Shown one piece after another: positions 1 through 6,400 of a DNA stretch of 7,088 bases. Location of the stretch: positions 1-7,088 of the forward strand of contig JALLOL010000131.1 of the NCBI GenBank assembly GCA_027717875.1. The letters run 5' to 3'. This DNA comes from Acidobacteria bacterium AH-259-L09 (GTDB lineage: Bacteria > Acidobacteriota > UBA6911 > RPQK01). The stretch's first letter is position 1; each line of letters begins with the position of its first letter. The notes below the pieces were generated by a model. That model was not told where the DNA came from. It was given only the letters and a program-made list of their open reading frames with translations, and did no database searches. The translations under genes were made by a program, and so were the position numbers.

Positions 1-2
1 AG

Positions 3-1730
3 ATGTGGCATCTGATGCGACTTTCGATTATTTGCATGGCCTTGGTGTTGTTGACAAGAGCCGAGACGACAGAATTGACGGCAAGGCAGAGGGACTCGCG
101 CAAGGAGCGTCCGAACATCATTCTCATCCTTACTGACGACCAGGGATACGGCGACGTCGGCGTTCACGGGAACGACAAGATCAGAACCCCGAATCTCGAT
201 CGATTCGCCGCCCAGGGGATCGAACTGACGCGCTTTTACTGCAGCCCGGTATGCTCCCCGACACGTGCCAGTCTGATGACCGGGCGCTATTACTATCGCA
301 CCGGTGTGATCCACACGTCACGTGGTGGAGCCAAGATGCATGGCGAAGAGGTCACCATTGCCGAGCTGCTGGCCCGGGCAGGCTACCAAACGGGAATCTT
401 CGGAAAGTGGCATCTGGGCGACAACGCGCCCATGCGGCCCCAGGACCAGGGATTCAGCGAATCACTGGTCCACAAGTCGGGCGGCATCGGACAGACTCCT
501 GACAAGCCCAACAGTTACTTCAGCCCGATTCTCTGGCACAATGGCCGGCGCACCAACGTGCCCGGTTACTGCACTGATGTGTTTTTCGACGCGGCTATCC
601 GCTTCATCGAAAAGAACCGGGACGGCCCCTTTTTCGTCTATCTGCCGACCAACGCACCGCACGCGCCGCTGCAGGTGGACCCCCAATACAGCCAGCCGTA
701 TAAAGCAATGGGCCTGGATGACACCACAGCAAAAGTGTACGGGATGATCAGCAATATCGACGAGAACTTGGGACGACTGTTTGCCAGGCTCGACGAATTG
801 AAACTGAGGAGTCGGACGGTGATCCTCTTTATTGGCGACAATGGACCACAGCAGAAACGCTACAGCGCCGGCCTGCGAGGTCGCAAGTCGTGGGTTTACG
901 AAGGGGGAATCCGCGTGCCTTGTTTTATCCAGTGGCCGCAGCATCTCCCCGGGAGGCGGAAGATTGACCAGATTGCTGCTCACATCGACGTTCTGCCGAC
1001 TCTTCTTGATCTGTGTGGCATCGACAAACCGCATGATCTGCACCTGGATGGACGAAGCCTGCTGCCGCTGCTCCGTGCATCCGGGACCGAGTTGCGGGAA
1101 CGCCGCCTCTACTTCCAGTGCCATCGCGGACTGACGCCGAAGCAGTATCAGAACTGTGCCGTGGTTACTCAGCGGTACAAGATGATCGCCAATCCCGGAA
1201 CCTTTTCACAGGAAAACCTCGATACGGCCGGCGAACCCGTGCTCGAACTTTACGATCTCCTGGCCGACCCAGGCGAGAAGAATGATCTAGCCGCTCGGCA
1301 TCCGGATATACTCGCCAAATTGCAGGCTGCCTACGACGCCTGGTTCAACGACGTTAAGATCACTCGCGGCTTCACTCCCGGCCTGATCCGCCTCGGAACC
1401 GACGCCGAGAATCCAGCTCGTCTGTGTCGCTACCAGGACGCCAACTACAAGGACGGTAGACCTCATGGCTGGACCCTAGAAGTGGTGCAGCCGGCTCAGT
1501 ATGAAATTTCCATTGATCGAGGTAAATACACGGGAAAGGGCCGAATGTATGTGAGGTGGCTTCATAAGAGCATGAGTCAACCGCTTGATGCGGGAGAGAA
1601 CACGGCCGTGTTTGAGCTGCCGGCCGGCAAGGGTATTCTGGACGTGTGGTTTCAGGAAGACGGAAAAGACCGTGTCACCTTCTCGGACAACAGAACCATC
1701 GGCGACCTCGATGTGAGACGGCTCGACTGA
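3..1730 (+). CDS. Exported S1-family (arylsulfatase A-like) sulfatase
   Basis: Predicted sulfate-ester hydrolase of the formylglycine-dependent S1 type, acting outside the cytoplasm. The 575-residue frame opens with a short signal peptide (hydrophobic core about residues 7-17, likely cleavage near A20). The active site is complete when mapped on human arylsulfatase A: metal ligands D45-D46, the C-x-P-x-R signature at C84-R88 whose cysteine would be converted to formylglycine, K135 and H137 in the GKWHLG motif, H220 in NAPH, D279-N280 in GDNG, and K295 before YEGG. Residues about 475-575 form the beta-rich C-terminal extension seen in many planctomycete sulfatases. Because it is Cys-type, it needs a formylglycine-generating enzyme or anaerobic maturase, and none is in the window. 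Only two bases lie upstream, so the start (M1 or M5) cannot be checked and no ribosome site is visible. The substrate is unknown; a carboxylated or sulfated polysaccharide is likely but inferred. Confidence 0.95.
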   Translation: MWHLMRLSIICMALVLLTRAETTELTARQRDSRKERPNIILILTDDQGYGDVGVHGNDKIRTPNLDRFAAQGIELTRFYCSPVCSPTRASLMTGRYYYRTGVIHTSRGGAKMHGEEVTIAELLARAGYQTGIFGKWHLGDNAPMRPQDQGFSESLVHKSGGIGQTPDKPNSYFSPILWHNGRRTNVPGYCTDVFFDAAIRFIEKNRDGPFFVYLPTNAPHAPLQVDPQYSQPYKAMGLDDTTAKVYGMISNIDENLGRLFARLDELKLRSRTVILFIGDNGPQQKRYSAGLRGRKSWVYEGGIRVPCFIQWPQHLPGRRKIDQIAAHIDVLPTLLDLCGIDKPHDLHLDGRSLLPLLRASGTELRERRLYFQCHRGLTPKQYQNCAVVTQRYKMIANPGTFSQENLDTAGEPVLELYDLLADPGEKNDLAARHPDILAKLQAAYDAWFNDVKITRGFTPGLIRLGTDAENPARLCRYQDANYKDGRPHGWTLEVVQPAQYEISIDRGKYTGKGRMYVRWLHKSMSQPLDAGENTAVFELPAGKGILDVWFQEDGKDRVTFSDNRTIGDLDVRRLD

Positions 1731-1736
1731 CAGTCG
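1724..1736. repeat. 13-nt palindrome spanning the sulfatase stop codon
   Basis: CGACTG-A-CAGTCG is a perfect inverted repeat with 6-nt arms and a single central base. It covers the last codons of the sulfatase and its TGA stop, and sits 10-20 nt before recombinase homology begins. A palindrome this short is expected about once or twice by chance in 7 kb. Only its position at the breakpoint makes it notable. It is too tight to form a hairpin terminator, and no T-run follows. Confidence 0.5.
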
Positions 1737-1746
1737 TTCAATAAAA

Positions 1747-2769
1747 GCGCCCGCGCCTTGGGAGCTGTATGCCGGCAGCGGGTACAACCTGGATAGTGTG
1801 GTTGAGGAGTTATTCCGATTGGGCCTGCGCAACCGAAACGGCTACAAGGTCAGCAGAAATGGCCTCTCTACACTGCTCAATAACCCATTTTACATTGGAG
1901 TGGTCCGGCTTAAGAGGACCGGGGAAACCTTCCAGGGCGCTCACCACCCCCTCATCAGGAAGTCCTTGTTTGATCAAGTCCAGCGGATTCTAGAGGATAA
2001 GACCAACACTCAGGTCCATCGACATAATTTTCTGTTTCGGCGTCTTTTGAGCTGTGCTCGATGCGAGTACTCACTCATCGGCGAAAGGCAAAAAGGCCAT
2101 GTCTACTACCGCTGTCACACGAAGAATTGTCCCACGACCGGTATTCGAGAAGAACCGGTCGAAGAGCAGGTGCTTCAAAAGCTTACAACCCTCCAGTTTA
2201 CCGGGCGGGAAAAAGCTTACGTTCAAAAGAGGGTAGCTCGGTTAAGAGAAGATTGGAAACAACAATGCGAAGTCCAAATCGAAGGTCTCAGCCTGAACCT
2301 GGATCAAACACAAGATCGACTCTGCCGTCTGACCGACGCCTATCTGGACGGGGTGATTGAGAAGGAACTCTTTGAGGAAAGAAAAAAAGCCCTCCTGATG
2401 GAGAGGAAGAGCTTGGAAGAAACACTCGAAGATTTGGTTAATGGATCGAGGAAAGTGCCGGATCGACTGGCGGAATTCCTCGAACTGGCAGGAAGCGCTT
2501 ATTTAAAATACAAAATGGGCCTTCCAGAAGAAAAACGGGATTTGGTGCGAATTGTCACCTCGAACCGGCTGCTGGTGGACAAAAGTGTAGTGGTGAAGCT
2601 GGCTCCACCTTTCAGCGAGGTTGCAAATCGCTTTCAAAATTCAAATGGTGCCCCGCAACGGGACATACCTCGAACCTGGGATAGACTGATTCCGATCTTA
2701 GTGAAGAGGCTGGCAAAGTTGCCAGAGCCCAGTTTCCTGGGGAAGAATAACCCTGTAGCTCAAGTATAG
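1747..2769 (+). pseudogene. Large serine recombinase, 5'-truncated (catalytic domain missing)
   Basis: C-terminal part of a large serine recombinase, the enzymes that cut and rejoin DNA for phage, transposon and integrative-element movement. The nominal start is GTG at 1798, but it has no Shine-Dalgarno. The same frame reads upstream as family-like sequence (PWELYAGSGYNLDSV) to about 1747, so the GTG is internal to the original gene. Counting from 1798, residues 1-65 are the end of the Recombinase domain (motifs GLRNRNG, NNPFYIG, HHPLI). A zinc ribbon follows with C86-x2-C89 and C106-x4-C111. A charged, leucine-rich coiled coil spans about 140-215, then the C-terminal region. The N-terminal resolvase domain with the nucleophilic serine, normally about 140-150 residues, is absent; upstream DNA is the intact sulfatase in another frame. 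The product could at most bind DNA. It is probably non-functional, caused by a deletion, insertion or assembly join. Confidence 0.9.
2710..2725. repeat. Short inverted repeat inside the recombinase tail
   Basis: CTGGCAA-AG-TTGCCAG has 7-nt arms around a 2-nt centre and encodes the LAKLPE stretch of the recombinase. The right arm TTGCCAG recurs at 2803-2809, where it is followed by a 5-bp stem (TTGCC 2803-2807 with GGCAA 2814-2818). No T-run follows either structure, so neither looks like a rho-independent terminator. It may simply mark the repeated tail peptide. Confidence 0.45.
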
Positions 2770-2883
2770 GACTTATAAAAACTTCTGAAAAGATGGGTAA
2801 ATTTGCCAGATCAGGCAAGTTGGTGTGGATATAACCAGAACCGCCCCACGGGGGCCGAAAGCAGCCGCCGATTGAGGGAGTGA
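2770..2883 (+). pseudogene. Same-frame remnant repeating the recombinase C-terminal peptide
   Basis: After the recombinase stop (2767-2769) and a second stop at 2776, the same frame is open from 2779 to the TGA at 2881-2883. It encodes about 34 residues beginning KLLKRWVNLPDQASWCGYNQ. This lines up with the recombinase tail itself: LVKRLAKLP followed by a short stretch and then N-P, against LLKRWVNLP followed by a similar stretch and N-R-P. There is no start codon or ribosome site. The best reading is a divergent copy of the recombinase end, from a tandem duplication or from the tail of a second, mostly deleted recombinase. The alignment is short, so a chance match is possible. Confidence 0.4.
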
Positions 2884-3058
2884 ACCTTCGGACTACTTCT
2901 TCAACCCAACATTACACCTTAAAACCAAAGGAGGGGAGGTTTACCCAGATCGCTAACAAGAACTGCAACCTCGGATGGCTCACTTTTTCGTGATCACCCC
3001 GGGTCATTTTTCCCTTGTCATTGCGCAAGTAATTTAATGGAGATACGGAGGTATTGAA
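2884..3058. other. Intergenic stretch, no intact gene
   Basis: No convincing coding frame, tRNA or terminator is visible here. On the minus strand a reading frame ends at 2912 with a peptide containing LLAIWVNLP. This resembles the tail motif on the plus strand at 2785-2808, so a weak, imperfect inverted repeat (GGGTAAA core at 2795-2801 and its complement TTTACCC at 2940-2946) brackets part of this stretch. The 3' end supplies the ribosome site of the following small gene. No promoter with well-spaced -35 and -10 boxes could be supported. Confidence 0.4.
3047..3052 (+). promoter_or_regulatory. Strong Shine-Dalgarno for the small gene at 3059
   Basis: GGAGGT lies 6 nt before the ATG at 3059, an ideal sequence and spacing. 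It is the main reason for treating the short downstream frame as a real, though perhaps broken, gene rather than a random open frame. Confidence 0.65.
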
Positions 3059-3263
3059 ATGCATGATGGCGAGTATCGAGCAACGCTGCTCAAAGAATAT
3101 GAGTGGTGCCAAAATACTACTGAGTACCTTGAATCTATAATTTGGAAAACGGGGGCAGGTCAAGACGGGTTCACAAATCAGCATTGCGGTTGGACTTTTT
3201 GTCTTGGGATCGCCGGACTTTCATAAATTCCTGGGTTTGTGCCAAGCAGCCTGGATAGGCTAA
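3059..3263 (+). pseudogene. Small putative membrane protein, apparently frameshifted
   Basis: The ATG at 3059 follows a strong Shine-Dalgarno and opens a 55-codon frame ending at TAA 3224-3226. The first 32 residues (MHDGEYRATLLKEYEWCQNT and on to SIIWKTG) are amphipathic and look like a real protein. After the G-rich run near 3151-3169 the composition becomes random-looking. The +1 frame, open from 3141 to the TAA at 3261-3263, there carries a clearly hydrophobic stretch (ISIAVGLFVLG, about 3177-3209) typical of a transmembrane helix. Joining the two parts would give about 68 residues: a cytosolic helical start, then one or two membrane segments. A single inserted base (or two lost) at the G-run would explain it, as would a sequencing error. 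I do not recognise the family. If the 55-residue frame is the true product, the end is 3226. Confidence 0.45.
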
Positions 3264-3493
3264 CTCATTGATCTCAATAGACTGCAGCATTTCTGCCTGA
3301 TTTGGCTCCGGACTTGCCTGCCTCGTTTGTTCGGAAATACCAAAACTTCTTGTGGCCGTCCCGGGAAGCGCCGAGAATTGGAGGCAAAGGGGAGGCTCAT
3401 CCTACCGGTGGGCAGGTGGAGGTTTCCTTTTCGGCTGAATGTCTCAGCAAAGTGTCGCTCCTTAGGGGGAGGGTCGATGCACGTGGAGGGATT
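3264..3493. other. Leader region upstream of the large surface-protein gene
   Basis: About 230 nt with no supported gene. A reading frame at 3327-3542 overlaps the next gene's signal peptide and has no protein-like character. The region 3360-3490 is purine-rich with several GGAGG-like clusters and a small stem (GCTGA 3434-3438 with TCAGC 3444-3448). Another 5-bp stem, AGCCT 3248-3252 with AGGCT 3257-3261, overlaps the end of the small gene and has no T-run. A promoter for the downstream gene presumably lies here but cannot be pinned down. No known riboswitch consensus was recognised. Confidence 0.4.
3485..3490 (+). promoter_or_regulatory. Ribosome binding site of the large surface protein
   Basis: GGAGGG sits only 3 nt before the ATG at 3494, closer than optimal. 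That ATG is still preferred over M17 (3542) because it gives a complete signal peptide with two N-terminal arginines, while the later ATG lies inside the hydrophobic core. Confidence 0.55.
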
Positions 3494-6400
3494 ATGCGCC
3501 GAAGCATTCCGGGTCTTCTTGTCGTCTGTTTCGTCTTTTTAATGTGGCTCTTTTTTCCGCCAGCCACCTCTTCTCAGCAACCGAACACGGCGCTCTTCCT
3601 GGTCATCGACCAGGACAGCATCGACAGTGGCGCTGCGCCCAACTTCTTCTCGGCCGTGGATGTGAACGAACCCATCGCCGACATTGGGTTACGAACTCAA
3701 CTCTCTTTCTTCTCAGCCAACCTTCCGAATACCATCACCCTCCATACGGGAACAGTCGGCGATGAAGGGTGGTTCGCTCCGCAGATCATCCCGCCTTCGT
3801 GGGATGCGGCGGGCCCCACTTCTGATGGCTTGCGCAATTACCTGGGCAATCCGAGCTTGCCCTTCCCCCACAGTGTCGGTCCAGGGCTAGGCACGCCGGA
3901 CGCCAACGGTGACCGAGAGGCCCTCTTGGACAAGATCCCCGACGTCATCCCTCTGCGGGTAACCGGGTTAAAGCTGTTAGAGGGGCAGCAGGTGTGTGCG
4001 GTGGTCTATGACGGTGACCTCAGCATCAACATCAACTTTGACCCGATTAACGGCGGTGTCATTGATGGGAGCCTCAAGGGAGCGAATCTGGGAACGGTGG
4101 CTTTTGAAGTCATCTCAGTGACGGAGTTGACGGGCGTCTCCTCCTCATCCCTGCCGCAGGTCGACATCCAGATCTTAGATGCAGCCGAGGTCTGTGAAGG
4201 AGCTTTGGAGTTATTCACCGACGCCCCGGAGCCGATCTCCTCTTCGGAACCCTTTGACGTGGTGCCCTCTCTGGAAACTCCGGTGGCGGATGCCGGTGAG
4301 GATATCCATGCCATCGTCTCGGAAGAGATCAGCCTGGACGGAAGCGCCAGTTTCGATCCCCAGGGAGATCGCCTGACCTTTAGCTGGACCTTGGTGAGTT
4401 CACCCGACGGGAGCACCGCTACTTTGATAGATCCCCTGCAGCCAAACCCAAGATTGATCCCCGATCTGCCTGGGGACTACACCTTGGAGCTGGTGGTTAA
4501 TGACGGTGTGGAAGACAGTCTCTCTGACCGTGTGACTGTAACGGCTTTTGCAGTCGATGCCCCTCCCAATGCCCGAGCAGGCGAAGATCAAAACGTTCTG
4601 GTGGGGGCAATAGTGTTCTTGGATGGAAGTGACAGTGAAGATCCGGAGCAAGCACCTCTGGATTTTTCATGGTCGTTTGGTGGAGTCCCGGTTGGAAGCG
4701 CCCTCACGGATGTGGATCTCTTCGATTCGCTCACGGCGATGCCTTCTTTCATCCCCGACGTGGAGGGAGCGTATATCGTCAACCTCCAAGTAAGTGATGG
4801 ACCTCTGACGGATATAGGCTCGGTTCGCGGACTGGCGAGGCAACCCAATGTAGGGCCCAACGCCGATGCCGGAGCGGACCAACTGGCCCCGGCCGGAGAA
4901 GTCACGCTGGATGGCAGTGCCAGCTTCGATCCCGACACGGCACCCTTGCCGCTGGCTTTTTCCTGGGGCTTCGTCTTCACACCGGTCAGCAGCACGCTGA
5001 CCAACACCGACATTCTGGACGCCACCACGGCTACGCCGCGTTTTACCCCGGACGTGGGCGGCAACTACGTCCTGCGGCTCACCGTAGATGACGGCGAGCG
5101 CACCGATGCAGACAATGTCCTGGTCTTCGTGGATGCCACGCCGCCTGCGCTTCAGTTTGTGAGTCCGGCCGAGGGGGCGCTTCTCAACACAAACACCCCC
5201 GAGTTGCAGTTGAGCTTCAGTGACGGCGAATCGGGCGTGGACACTTCGACGTTGAGCATTCAACAAGGAGGCCAGCCGCTAGGCGTGAACTGCAGCTTCG
5301 GCACGGGCAGTGCCAGCTGCACACCTGTGTCGGCGCTTCCAGAAGGCGCCATTGCCTTGAGCGCCACGATTGCCGATGTGGCTGGGAATGTCTCTGGAGC
5401 GGCCACGCTGAACTTTACGGTGGACACGGTTGCACCGCAGCTCGCCTTCACGGCGCCAGTTGGAGGGAGCACAGTCACGACCAACACGCCGACGATTGAG
5501 CTGAGCTTCAGCGACTCGGGTTCCGGCGTGGATACGGCAACGCTCGCCATTCAGGCGAACGGCAGTCCATTGGCTGTCAATTGCACCTTTGCCGCCGGCA
5601 GCGGCACCTGTACCCCAACGACTCCCCTGCCGGAAGGCCTCAACACGCTGACGGCGACCATCGCCGATTTAGCCGGCAACCTCTCGGCTGTGGCTCAGGT
5701 GAGCTTCACGGTTCAACTGGCGGTCGTCAACCAGGCGCCCATCCTCGATCCCATCGGAATCCAGACGGTGGCCTTGGGAAGCACTTTAACCTTGAACTTG
5801 ACTGCCACGGATCCGGATTTGGATCCGCTGACTTTTTCCGCAACCCCGCTCCCGCTGCCCGCGAATTCGAGCTTGAACGCGTTGACCGGCGTGTTCACCT
5901 TCACTCCATCGGCCGATCAGGTGGGGACCATCACGTTAACTTTTAACGTGAGCGATGGCCTCTTGACGGATTCGGAAACGATTGCCATCACCGTGCTTGG
6001 CCCCGCTGTAGGCGGCATCACCGCTTTGAGCGGGCGGCTTTTGGATAGCAATGACTTTGCCCTGGGGATAGAGACGGCGGTCGTAGGGGCCACGGTTTCC
6101 CTACTGGGTACAGGCTTCTCGAGCGCCAGCGATACAGCTGGAAACTTCACGCTCAGTGGGATTCCCGCGGGTGCTCAGATTCTGGACATCGACGCCTCCC
6201 TAGCCAACCTCGCTCCAGAGGGCTCTTCCTACGCCGGATTTCGAGAGGAGATCGAACTCATCTCCGACGTCACGAACATCATCGACCGACCCTTCTTCCT
6301 GCCCCGAATTGCCGCTAATAGCCTCACTGCGGTGAACCCCAACTTTTTCACCACTGTCACGAATCCGGACCTGGGAGTCTCCATAAGGGTTCCTCCCAAC

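Noticed and set aside
462..1124. 220-codon open frame on the minus strand
   Set aside because: It lies entirely antisense to the sulfatase, whose active-site motifs run through the same bases. The peptide has no domain-like features.
1798..2769. Recombinase called as an intact gene from GTG 1798
   Set aside because: Family-like residues continue upstream of the GTG, there is no Shine-Dalgarno, and the catalytic serine domain is missing.
2821..2920. Possible tRNA or tmRNA end serving as an attachment site
   Set aside because: No cloverleaf or T-arm consensus could be folded, and no duplicated att core was found.
2912..3184. 90-codon minus-strand frame as a real gene
   Set aside because: It overlaps the better supported small gene, lacks a ribosome site and has mixed composition. 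Only its WVNLP tail was worth reporting.
3360..3440. c-di-GMP (GEMM) riboswitch
   Set aside because: The conserved paired stems and the GCAAAGC-type core with its receptor are not present in the right order.
3327..3542. 71-codon plus-strand frame before the large gene
   Set aside because: It runs out of frame into the signal peptide of the large protein, with an Arg/Gly-rich random-looking product.
4588..5266. Two overlapping minus-strand frames of 158 and 199 codons
   Set aside because: They are antisense to the PKD domains of the large gene. High GC and third-position bias create such shadows, and the peptides are low-complexity Ser/Arg/Gly-rich.
4277..5713. Recent DNA-level tandem repeat expansion
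   Set aside because: The units are similar only in protein pattern. Apart from short segments the bases have diverged, so this is an old domain array.
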